Shown piece after piece: positions 36,201 through 43,614 of a stretch of 64,000 bases of DNA. The notes beneath the pieces are model-generated. The model did not search any database. It was not told the DNA's origin and saw only the letters and a list, made by a program, of their open reading frames with translations. The stretch lies in the NCBI GenBank assembly GCA_003612485.1, contig RAZA01000001.1:310001-374000 (forward strand), read 5' to 3'. This DNA comes from a bacterium D16-50 (GTDB lineage: Bacteria; Bacillota; Clostridia; Lachnospirales; Lachnospiraceae). Each line of letters opens with the position of its first letter. Position 1 is the first letter of the stretch. A program made the position numbers and the translations under genes.

Positions 36201-36330
36201 GATAGGCATATCGGCTCACCAGCAGCTTCGTCTTTCCGCTGCCGGCTCCGGCGATCACCCTGATGTACCCTTCTGTCTCCAGTACCGCCTCTATCTGTCT
36301 CTCATTCAAATTCTCCAGCAAATTCGCCAT
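33244..36330 (-). CDS. UvrD/PcrA-type superfamily I helicase with extra C-terminal cysteine domain
   Basis: 1028 residues from ATG 36330 (GGGGAA upstream; longer in-frame starts at 36348 and 36369). Helicase motifs: Walker A VIAGAGSGKTKLLVSRYA, FTNKAAGEMKRRI, TYHGFC, Walker B IMVDEFQDSS, GDPDQNIYEWRG, QNYRST, MTIHSSKGLEFPVVF and YVAITRAERYLYLM. It is a 3'-5' DNA translocase of the PcrA/UvrD group. After residue about 700 a 200-residue low-complexity acidic linker leads to a separate domain (about 890-1028): GICEMCGYQIIRYAHQMEHP, VGCKCAGKMEGD and a C-terminal basic part. That domain otherwise occurs as a stand-alone protein, so this looks like a fusion. Confidence 0.92.
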   Translation of the reverse strand: MANLLENLNERQIEAVLETEGYIRVIAGAGSGKTKLLVSRYAYLVQDYGIDSGNILCVTFTNKAAGEMKRRIRGLIGEGNDVSLICTYHGFCNKLLRENPEKLFLNKQFQIIDSHQQKGMLEEIYQKHELKLDYAAFETMLRKIGRAKKDMEYVRKMCDPKPCRIMSKIEDQDDQIIEEFLQRQKATYSLDFHDLIAFAIYLLETDSQVRQKWQSRLNYIMVDEFQDSSSVEMRLVEILSGMYRNLMIVGDPDQNIYEWRGSDVKLLVDFDKQHEPTKTIILNQNYRSTPQILQCANALIEKNQVRLKKDLFTRNPEGAPVVHYHSRNETEEMEQVIDNIRRLREKEGFRYSDFAIIYRASFLSRVMEKKLVEKNVPYEIFGGVRFYQRAVILDVLAYLKLIAYGDDNAFLRVVNLPRRRFGRGKVNRLEELREQEKKGSFYQESLLDLTEEEADGKAKTLFATLSEHLGDREFAGSDAGSFVRFMEDMRSGYRDMRISDIVNRVMEGSGYENYIRSLGDEERLDNLAEFKRIANEFEREFGEDLSLEEFLQQIALQAGENRDESKDAVKLMTIHSSKGLEFPVVFILGFTEGVFPSAKTLGDRKMLGLEEERRLCYVAITRAERYLYLMDSEGMSENGIKKLASRFLEEIGEKNYVRIGKISEELRQESKRYTEKLNLELLLEPVGSRKVGDVVEHHVFGAGVIEAIDAKRGSYSVKFEKLPHPRNISSSYFGKKHEDILLKNPISQTQAAQAHPEDAGARGSWDPKGRGSSRDAKGQPGSEEPDGGAGPVSGGTEGQPKALEDTAEESGPVSGDWEAPLEIEMIEKDVSDGEREEEGTFAVSAAFESELKEKSEEEKEREEKAARLRAWKENSPNLWKRSEVPHFGWSCVGVEDLGSPSGICEMCGYQIIRYAHQMEHPSYPSLSVGCKCAGKMEGDVSEAKRREADFKNRQSRRINFFKRQWKRSKKGNEYLKIDGHVVVIYHDDRGKGSWRYSLDNEFCRTVYADRERAVAGVFEALEGLRAKG

Positions 36331-36490
36331 CTTAAGCTTCCCCGCCATTTCTCTGCAAATGTCCCTCACAAGCAGCCGATGCCTTATCGGGAACTGTCCG
36401 CTTTCCTGATGATTCTATTCTATCACACGAACATATGTCTGCCTAGACCCTTCTCCCGAATTTCTCTTTTCACTTTTTCCTTTCCGGATT

Positions 36491-37441
36491 TCAATGCAGA
36501 CGGTTCACCCACTGGGTTGAAGCATCCATAGCAGTGCGGCAGGCATTCGTCTGATCCAACGCATTCAGCATCACAAAATCATGGATGGTCCCCTGCACCC
36601 GCAACGCCGTCACCTCCACGCCTGCACATCGCAGCCTTTCACCGAAGGCCTCCCCTTCACTGCGCAGGACATCCGCCTGACCGTTTATGATCATCGTGGG
36701 AGGGAAACACCTCAGACAGTCTATGTCCGCCCGAAGGGGGGACGCGGTTATCCGGTTCCTATCCGCCATAGAGGCTGTATATTGTCTCCAAAACCATTGC
36801 ATCCCTTCCCTATATAGATAATAGTCCTCTGCGAATTCGCGGTAGCTGGCTGTGTCAAAGCAAGCATTGGTTACAGGATAATATAACAACAGCTTTTGGA
36901 TACGGGACCCCTGCCCCATGGCTGACATCAGAACCATAGCGATTGCCATGTTACCGCCAACACTGTCACCTGCCACTGTGAGCGCAGTCCCCTTTGCCGC
37001 CGAAAAGCAATCCCCTATGATTTCCCTTATATGGGAAAGGACAAAATAACACTGCTCTATGGCTGCGGGGTATTTGGCTTCCGGAGACCGGCTGTATTCG
37101 GGGAATACGATCAATGAATCTGTCCTTGCCGAAAGCTCCCTGACCAGCTTTTCATGTGTATGAAAGCTGCCAAATACCCAGCCTGCACCGTGAATATAGA
37201 ATATGATATTTCTGATTTTTGCACCTTTGGGCGCAATAAAATATACCGGAATACTCCCCCATATCCCGGTATTGACACAAACCGAGGATACATCGGCGGG
37301 ATATTTATATACCGGTGTATCCTGCATTTCCTCCAGCGCCCTCCTGCCCTGCTCAGGCGGCAGCTGAAAAATCAACGGAGGCACAGAACTCTGATTGCAG
37401 ACGGCTTCTGCAGCGGGCTCCAACGGAACGCATCGTTTCAT
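36491..37441 (-). CDS. Alpha/beta hydrolase, acetyl-esterase (HSL) family
   Basis: 316 residues, usual length. The oxyanion motif reads HGAGW instead of HGGG, followed by the GSFHTHEKL segment. The nucleophile elbow is GDSVGGN, the acid lies in NGQADVLRSEG and the histidine in GTIHDFVML. This is the hormone-sensitive-lipase/Aes type, hydrolysing short-chain esters. No signal peptide, so cytoplasmic. A TATAAT-like -10 is at 37481-37476 with no clear -35. Confidence 0.9.
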   Translation of the reverse strand: MKRCVPLEPAAEAVCNQSSVPPLIFQLPPEQGRRALEEMQDTPVYKYPADVSSVCVNTGIWGSIPVYFIAPKGAKIRNIIFYIHGAGWVFGSFHTHEKLVRELSARTDSLIVFPEYSRSPEAKYPAAIEQCYFVLSHIREIIGDCFSAAKGTALTVAGDSVGGNMAIAMVLMSAMGQGSRIQKLLLYYPVTNACFDTASYREFAEDYYLYREGMQWFWRQYTASMADRNRITASPLRADIDCLRCFPPTMIINGQADVLRSEGEAFGERLRCAGVEVTALRVQGTIHDFVMLNALDQTNACRTAMDASTQWVNRLH

Positions 37442-37572
37442 AATTCATTGTTCCTTGACACTATAACTGGTTTTTATTATAATATGCAGTTCTTCCGTTT
37501 TTGCATATCAGCCGGCTGATCCCACCCAATTCCACAGCATCATGCAGCCCCTTTCGGAATAGACATTTATGC

Positions 37573-38706
37573 TCACAGCCTCCAAAGCCGGAAGGCCTGC
37601 TCCACGGCATCCGCCATATTGGCCTTCGCATTCTCGGGCCTCATGGCTTCCTCCAGCGTGACAACGCTGCGAAGGATAGGGAAAAAGGCGTCTATTCCCT
37701 GCTTATTGCACTCCGCCGCATCCGCGGTCACGCAGCCGGAAAAAGCAATCACGGGCTTCCCGTGCTTTTTTGCCAGCCTCGCCACGCCCACGGGGGCCTT
37801 CCCCATAGCCGTCTGCCCGTCCAGACGTCCCTCTCCGGTCACCACCACATCCGCGTCCTTCACATAATCTTCCAGAGCCGTCTCCTCCAGCACGATCCGG
37901 ACGCCGGATTCCAAAACCGCATCGGTAAAGGCAAGAAACGCAAAGCCCAGACCTCCCGCGGCTCCTGTTCCGGGATAGGCGGCGTCCGCTCTGGGAAAGG
38001 ACTTGCACGCCAGTGCGGCATACCGCTCCAGCCATAGATCCATCCTGCGAACCATCTCCGGAGTCGCACCCTTCTGGGGCCCATACACCGCGCTGGCGCC
38101 CAAGCTCCCGCACAGAGGATTCGTCACATCGCAGGCGATGCGGAACCGGCAGTCCGCAAGTTCAGGAAGCACATTGTCCACGGTGATGGCCGCCAGCCTC
38201 TCCAGCCCTTTCGCCCCCAGCTCCACCGGCCTGCCCTCATGGTCCAGACATCCAAACCCCAACGCCTGAAGCATACCCAGACCTCCGTCGTTGGTGGCGC
38301 TTCCCCCTATGCCTATGACAAAGCGGCGGCAGCCTCTGACCGCCGCGTCCTTGATCACTTCTCCCACCCCATAAGAAGTGGTGTTCATGGGATTGCGCTC
38401 TTTTGCAGGCACCAAAGTTATGCCTGCCGCGCCGGACATCTCAATCACAGCCGTGTCGCTCTCTCTCACAATACCATACTGACATACCACCGGCCTGCCC
38501 AAGGGTCCCATGACCTCCACGGTCTGCAACCTGCCCCCCATGCCCTGCACCAGCGCCTCCACGGTGCCCTCTCCGCCGTCCGCCAGAGGACGCACCGCCA
38601 CATCCGCAGCAGAATCCGCCCTGAGGATCCCCTCCATGGCAGCTTGTCCCGCCTCCATGGAAGTAAGACTTCCTTTGAAAGAGTCTATAGCAACTACTGC
38701 CTTCAT
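37573..38706 (-). CDS. glxK: Glycerate kinase
   Basis: 377 residues. It phosphorylates D-glycerate with ATP (GlxK/GarK type, 2-kinase). Family hallmarks: start VVAIDSFKGSLTSMEAGQAA, RPLADGGEGTVEAL, the GIGGSATNDGGLGMLQALG glycine-rich loop, CDVTNPLCG, GAAGGLGFAF and VVTGEGRLDGQTAMGKAP. AGGAGG lies 8 bases before the ATG. An imperfect hairpin lies 32-58 bp upstream. It probably feeds glycerate from sugar-acid breakdown into glycolysis. Confidence 0.95.
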   Translation of the reverse strand: MKAVVAIDSFKGSLTSMEAGQAAMEGILRADSAADVAVRPLADGGEGTVEALVQGMGGRLQTVEVMGPLGRPVVCQYGIVRESDTAVIEMSGAAGITLVPAKERNPMNTTSYGVGEVIKDAAVRGCRRFVIGIGGSATNDGGLGMLQALGFGCLDHEGRPVELGAKGLERLAAITVDNVLPELADCRFRIACDVTNPLCGSLGASAVYGPQKGATPEMVRRMDLWLERYAALACKSFPRADAAYPGTGAAGGLGFAFLAFTDAVLESGVRIVLEETALEDYVKDADVVVTGEGRLDGQTAMGKAPVGVARLAKKHGKPVIAFSGCVTADAAECNKQGIDAFFPILRSVVTLEEAMRPENAKANMADAVEQAFRLWRL

Positions 38707-39058
38707 GCCCTCTTCCTCCTATCTCCTTATAAAATCTCAGCGACCTGCCCTACGCAGATCGCTGCATTATCATGACCCTCATCCTATCCTTCCGTCCCTG
38801 CCCTCTCACATGCTTTCTCTGCAGAGAGCCCCTTGTGACACATACAGCATACCATGATTCTTCCCTCTCTTCAAGACATTCTTTGCCAGAAAAGCACCTG
38901 CCTCCCTTGTCCCCTGCCTGCCCGTCGGAGACTCCGTTCATAGGATATCCTTTTTTCTATGATCCGCAAAAAACACTGGATTTTTATCTTCGCTTGTGAT
39001 ATGATTACTATCATGTCATGTTTTGTGATATATATTACAAAAGGGAAGGGGAATTCTC
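38707..39058. other. Divergent intergenic region glycerate kinase / TPR-DUF2971
   Basis: About 350 bp. It holds the hairpin at 38738-38764 and, near the right end, an AT-rich stretch (38995-39045) with two TTTTGTGATAT-like motifs that may contain the promoter of the TPR-DUF2971 gene; AAGGGAAGGGG precedes its ATG. No convincing gene seen. Confidence 0.45.
38738..38764 (-). promoter_or_regulatory. Inverted repeat upstream of glycerate kinase
   Basis: CAGCGACCTGC (38738-38748) and GCAGATCGCTG (38754-38764) pair at 10 of 11 positions plus one G:T, with a 5-base loop. Position 32-58 bp before the start suggests an operator or leader hairpin. Confidence 0.55.
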
Positions 39059-42000
39059 ATGGAGAACTACAAGGACTACTTCAGAGGTTGGATAACGAAC
39101 TGCGACAAGGAATATGTAGAACTGAAGAATCTGTACGACATGGCCAATGCGGATTTTGACAACCGCTTCAAGGACAGTCTCTCGGCAGGGGCAGACGATG
39201 CCGGCAGCAGAAACAGCCCTCAGACTGCTCCTTCGGACAAAATCCAAAAAAGCATCCCGAAAGATCTGGACAGTTTCACGAAAAGTCTGGACAACTTCAC
39301 AAATAATCTGGAGATACTGGAAAAAAACTGGACTTCCTATCAAAAGAGCGATGGTCTGCGGAAAATGGCGCATCTCACCAAAAGCCACCTCCTTCTGCGG
39401 GAGGGCCAGTACCGGGGAGAGCACTTTCTGGATCCTCAAGGGCAGTACCAACAAGCCTGCATCCTCCTTGAGCAGGAATATGAACCCGGAAAAGCCGATT
39501 TTCTCAACCTTATGCTTCAGCTGCAACTTGGCAAATATTTCTGCGCCACGGCCCGGCACAATCAAAGAAGCGACTATCTAAGGGCACTGGACGAATTCTC
39601 CGAAATCAGGCGAACCATTGAGGGCAGCGCAAACCACCGCCTCACTCTCTGGCAGACCCATATATGGCTGGAAGCCAACATACAGCTGGGCTCCACTCTG
39701 CGGTATCTGTACCGGCTGAGGGAGGCGAAGCTCTGTTTCCTGCACCTGCTGGTTCAGCTCGCAAGGCTTCATCCCGACCACATATCCATCAACCCCCAGC
39801 TGGACCGCTATATCGCTAATGCCCAGTTGTCCGTAGACATGACCCAGAGGCTGAACGGAACCTTCTCGATCTACGACGGATATCTGGTAGAGACTTTGGT
39901 TCAGCTGGGCATAGCCTACCAGAAAAGCCGGGACTACGACATCGCTCAGGATATCTGTGTGGCCATTCTGAAAAAAGATCCGGACAATATAGACGCCGCC
40001 AACAATCTGGGCATATGTCTGCGAAAGCAAGGGGTAAAGACCAGCTTCTGGGATTATGCCCGCGAAAAAGGGATACCTATCTCCGACAGAATGAATTCGG
40101 TCTATTTCCGCAAAAAATATCAGGATATATTTACGGATCTGGGCAAAAGAGGAAACCGTTTTGCCAGACTTCACAGCATAAAATGCCAAATGTACGATAA
40201 TTCATCAGACAAAGACGCTCTCAGGCAGGAGCTTCAGGACATGCTGAAGGGCAATCCCAACGACCACGAAGTCTGCCTTCTGCAGGGGCTTCTTCTTCAG
40301 GCCCAGGGAGATCTGGAAGAATCTCAGAAAAAACTCATTGACCTCTATAAAAAGGCATCCCGCATATCCAAGGGCACCATAGGCTTAAAGGCCTATTATA
40401 ATATTGCCGACAACCTGCTTCGGCAGGGCAAGTTCCATGATGCAAAGATGTTCTACAAAAAAATTCAGGAAGAGTGTACCAAACCGGACAGCTACTGTCT
40501 GGCAAAAAACGAGGAAGACAGCAATTTCAGCCTGACACAACCCCTGCGTCTGGAGGATCTTCCGCCGGGAGATCTGCTGGCGGAAATCAATGAGGGCTGG
40601 TGCTTCATGAATCTGGGGGACTACGAGAGCGCAAGGGATTGCTACGAGGCCATTCTGTCCCGCAATGAGAAGCTGCCTCATAGGCTGATCCATATGAACA
40701 AAATGAAAATATACAACAATCTGGGAGAATGCCTGCTTCATCTGGCCAGCTGTCAGGACGATTCCCGGCTTCTGGATGAGGCGGGACGTATCCTGAACCT
40801 TGTTTACACAGAAGAAAAATGCAACTCCACTGCCAACAGACATCTGGGATATTACCATCAGCTGCTGAGCCGCCGGTCAATAGCCTGGAAGCAAAATATC
40901 CGGCAGGCCCTGATGCATTTCGAGCAGGCCCAGCTCTACGATGCATCTGACGTCTACGCCCACGCAGGCTGGGTATCCGTTGCCACCGAGGCCCTTCAAA
41001 AAGAGGCGGACTTCTCCCCGGAAGAAAGGGCGGATCTGATTTATAGAATTGAAAACAAGCTGAAATATTCTTCCGGCTCCTATCCCATCAAATCCTGCGC
41101 AAAATTCGCTTCCTTCATCGAAAAGATGGAAAAAGCGAACAAGGCTCAGCATTATGGAGACGATAGACTAGATACTATGTACCGATCACTGGCAAGAATC
41201 CGGCTCAGTGAGAAGGATGAAGGCTACGGCCAGTTCCTGCATTTCATGGAAGACGATGTGTTCCGCAGACTGGAGGCAAAAAAGCGGGGACGCCTGCTGG
41301 TGGCTCTGTTCCGTCTTTACGAGCAGATTATAAGGATTAAGGATCTGTGCCGGTTCGCCCCCAAGACCAACGGCTCCGACAAGGAGTTTCTGATTCCCGT
41401 ACACTACACCAAACTCAGTACCCTAAAGCTCCTTCTGGGAGACAATCCGGCTGCTCCCGGAAAGCTGCGCCTCTGGAACACGGTCTACATGAACGATTCC
41501 TTTGAAGGTGAATGCTTCATAGAACTGATGGAGCTGGCGGGGAAGAAGCGTGTGGGGCTGGACAATCAGGATGGGTCTGTGAGAGAAAGAATGAAAAGAT
41601 ATTTCCCCTATCTGGGCAGGCAGCACTCCAGAAACGACTCTCTGGCCCCCATCAACAAAAATATCTATGTCACCAGCTTCTCTGAGCAGATCAATGATAT
41701 TTATATGTGGGTTCCCTACGGGGATGATGCCAAAGGCTGCGCCATCACCTTTTGCGATGACTTTTTTGACATCAGGAAGTCCAGAGACAAGCTGACTGAC
41801 GTCTCCAGCTATTCGGACATGGACTATCCCTTGTACAAGATCCAATATCTCGATGAGCGCACTCTGGAGCTGCTCAAGGAGGGGAAATACGACCAGATCA
41901 GCCAGCCGGACGATGCCACCCGCAACATCCTGCAGATTCTAGAAATCATGGACAATATCTGGGAGACCATCTATGATCTGGAAAGGCGCATGGACGAAGG

Positions 42001-42349
42001 GGATCCCTCTGACACCAAGGACGGCTCCGCCGCAGACAGCCTGAGAGAGACAAATCTGATCCAGAATTTCGTGGCCGGCTGCCTGAACGAAGTCCGTTTT
42101 CTGATTAAGGACTCCGAATACGCCCATGAGGGAGAGATCAGAATGTTCCACTACTCCTATGAGCCCCAGATCGACACCAAAAACTTTGTCGTTCCCCGGC
42201 TCTATGTGGACGTGGATCGAAGAATACAGATCAAGGAAGTAAAACTGGGATCGAAGATCACCGAGGCTCAGGCCAACGAAATCGTCTCTTGGCTCACAAA
42301 GACCAACGCCGTGGAACGGATCACCAAGTCCCAGCGGCACTACAAATAG
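39059..42349 (+). CDS. TPR-repeat protein with C-terminal DUF2971 domain
   Basis: 1096 residues, cytoplasmic (no signal, no membrane span). Residues about 1-110 are helical and charged. From about 120 to 700 there are repeated tetratricopeptide-like helical pairs, for example VQLGIAYQKSRDYDIAQDICVAIL, then NAANNLGICL-like and AEINEGWCFMNLGDYESARDCYEAIL segments. From about 775 the sequence changes to a mixed domain: HYTKLSTLKLLLGD, YVTSFSEQINDIYMWVPYGD, CAITFCDDFFD, EIRMFHYSYE and LYVDVDRRIQIKEVKLGS, matching DUF2971. That domain usually forms small stand-alone proteins of unknown function. The gene is alone on its strand, with a possible terminator after it. Confidence 0.8.
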   Translation: MENYKDYFRGWITNCDKEYVELKNLYDMANADFDNRFKDSLSAGADDAGSRNSPQTAPSDKIQKSIPKDLDSFTKSLDNFTNNLEILEKNWTSYQKSDGLRKMAHLTKSHLLLREGQYRGEHFLDPQGQYQQACILLEQEYEPGKADFLNLMLQLQLGKYFCATARHNQRSDYLRALDEFSEIRRTIEGSANHRLTLWQTHIWLEANIQLGSTLRYLYRLREAKLCFLHLLVQLARLHPDHISINPQLDRYIANAQLSVDMTQRLNGTFSIYDGYLVETLVQLGIAYQKSRDYDIAQDICVAILKKDPDNIDAANNLGICLRKQGVKTSFWDYAREKGIPISDRMNSVYFRKKYQDIFTDLGKRGNRFARLHSIKCQMYDNSSDKDALRQELQDMLKGNPNDHEVCLLQGLLLQAQGDLEESQKKLIDLYKKASRISKGTIGLKAYYNIADNLLRQGKFHDAKMFYKKIQEECTKPDSYCLAKNEEDSNFSLTQPLRLEDLPPGDLLAEINEGWCFMNLGDYESARDCYEAILSRNEKLPHRLIHMNKMKIYNNLGECLLHLASCQDDSRLLDEAGRILNLVYTEEKCNSTANRHLGYYHQLLSRRSIAWKQNIRQALMHFEQAQLYDASDVYAHAGWVSVATEALQKEADFSPEERADLIYRIENKLKYSSGSYPIKSCAKFASFIEKMEKANKAQHYGDDRLDTMYRSLARIRLSEKDEGYGQFLHFMEDDVFRRLEAKKRGRLLVALFRLYEQIIRIKDLCRFAPKTNGSDKEFLIPVHYTKLSTLKLLLGDNPAAPGKLRLWNTVYMNDSFEGECFIELMELAGKKRVGLDNQDGSVRERMKRYFPYLGRQHSRNDSLAPINKNIYVTSFSEQINDIYMWVPYGDDAKGCAITFCDDFFDIRKSRDKLTDVSSYSDMDYPLYKIQYLDERTLELLKEGKYDQISQPDDATRNILQILEIMDNIWETIYDLERRMDEGDPSDTKDGSAADSLRETNLIQNFVAGCLNEVRFLIKDSEYAHEGEIRMFHYSYEPQIDTKNFVVPRLYVDVDRRIQIKEVKLGSKITEAQANEIVSWLTKTNAVERITKSQRHYK

Positions 42350-42371
42350 CCTGCCGTCTCTGGACTCTTTC

Positions 42372-42411
42372 AGGGCAATGCCTCCGGCAACCAGCAGGCA
42401 GGCATTGCCCT
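42372..42411. terminator. Bidirectional terminator-like hairpin
   Basis: AGGGCAATGCCT (42372-42383) and AGGCATTGCCCT (42400-42411), a perfect 12-bp stem with 16-base loop between the convergent TPR-DUF2971 and GH105 genes. No long T run. Confidence 0.5.
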
Positions 42412-42443
42412 TGATGTATCCGGGCTGCGGCGCGGGAATGAAA

Positions 42444-43556
42444 TCAGGTTTCCTGCCCCATCTCTGCACACATGATGAGGAACGCCCCCACACCGTGGAG
42501 ATCGTTCACCGACACCGGCCTTGCGCAATAATGCCTATAATCGCCCACTCCGGTTCCGATGCAGACATTCCCGATCTGGAGATCCTCCCCTTCCCATGTC
42601 AGGCTCCGGATCACCCCATCATAACCGGCCCTCGCCTTTTCCAGATAGCTTTCATCCAGAAGACCCTTGCGCACCGCCTTGCAAATGGCTGCCACAAACA
42701 GACAGCTGCAGGAATTCTCAAGCCAGTTCCCCTCCTGCTGTCCCTTGTCCACCACCTGATACCAGCGCCCCTCATTTGACTGCCACCGGCAGACCGCCGT
42801 CAGCAGGTCACGCACCAAAGCACACATATCCGGGTATAAGGGATGTTCTTCGGGAAGGAAATCCAGCTCGTCCAGTACCGCCACCGGCACCCAGCCTATG
42901 GATCTGCCCCAAAACTCCGGCGCAAGCCCTGTCTGCGGGTCTGCCCATTCCGCCTCCTTGGAACAGTCCCATGCATGATACCACAGTCCCGTATTCTTAT
43001 CCTCCGTCATTTTCCGCATAAGCAGCGCCTGCTCTGCGGCACAGTCCAGAAACTCCGGCCGTCCGAACCGATGGCCGTATTCTGCGCTGACGGGCCCCGC
43101 CATATACAGGCCGTCCAGCCACATCTGATTCGGACACCGGTTCTTGTGCCAAAAGCCCCCTGCCTCATTGCGCCTGAAACTCCATACATGGCCCAGCAGA
43201 GTGTCAAGGCTCTTCTTATATCTGGGATCTCCCGTGCGCTCCAGCAGAGGAAACAGCAGAATTCCCGGCTGAATGTCGTCCAACTCCCCCGGATCATACC
43301 AGTGGATCTCCCCATTCTCGTCTATCACGGAGTCCACCCATTTTTTGATATAATCAAAATACCTCTCCCCGGCCCCTTCCTGCCCCTGCCGCTTAACAAG
43401 CAGGTATGTCCGATACATCCCGGACAAAAAGACGCCCTGATGATAATGAAAATGCCCCTTAGGCGGCAGCTCCGCCGCCGCAAACCTGCCCATCATAGTA
43501 TCGCATGCGGCTCTCGCATAGTCCAAAGGCCCCATACCGCTCTTGCCAACGCCCAT
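42444..43556 (-). CDS. GH88/GH105-family unsaturated glucuronyl/rhamnogalacturonyl hydrolase
   Basis: 370 residues from ATG 43556 (GGAGG 9 bases upstream), close to YteR at 373; the frame extends to a TTG at 43610. It removes the unsaturated uronic acid left by pectate or rhamnogalacturonan lyases. An alpha/alpha-barrel pattern is visible: FHYHQGVFLSGMYRTY, the catalytic aspartate in MWLDGLYMAGP, LWYHAWD, EFWGRSIGW, and ENSCSCLFVAAICKAV. No signal peptide, so it acts on imported oligosaccharides. It follows carB by 58 bp on the same strand, but no pectin genes are near. Confidence 0.9.
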   Translation of the reverse strand: MGVGKSGMGPLDYARAACDTMMGRFAAAELPPKGHFHYHQGVFLSGMYRTYLLVKRQGQEGAGERYFDYIKKWVDSVIDENGEIHWYDPGELDDIQPGILLFPLLERTGDPRYKKSLDTLLGHVWSFRRNEAGGFWHKNRCPNQMWLDGLYMAGPVSAEYGHRFGRPEFLDCAAEQALLMRKMTEDKNTGLWYHAWDCSKEAEWADPQTGLAPEFWGRSIGWVPVAVLDELDFLPEEHPLYPDMCALVRDLLTAVCRWQSNEGRWYQVVDKGQQEGNWLENSCSCLFVAAICKAVRKGLLDESYLEKARAGYDGVIRSLTWEGEDLQIGNVCIGTGVGDYRHYCARPVSVNDLHGVGAFLIMCAEMGQET

Positions 43557-43614
43557 AGCACTTTTCCTCCGTCTTTCGTCTGCGTTTTCCCGTTCCGCCC
43601 CTTGACTCAATTCC

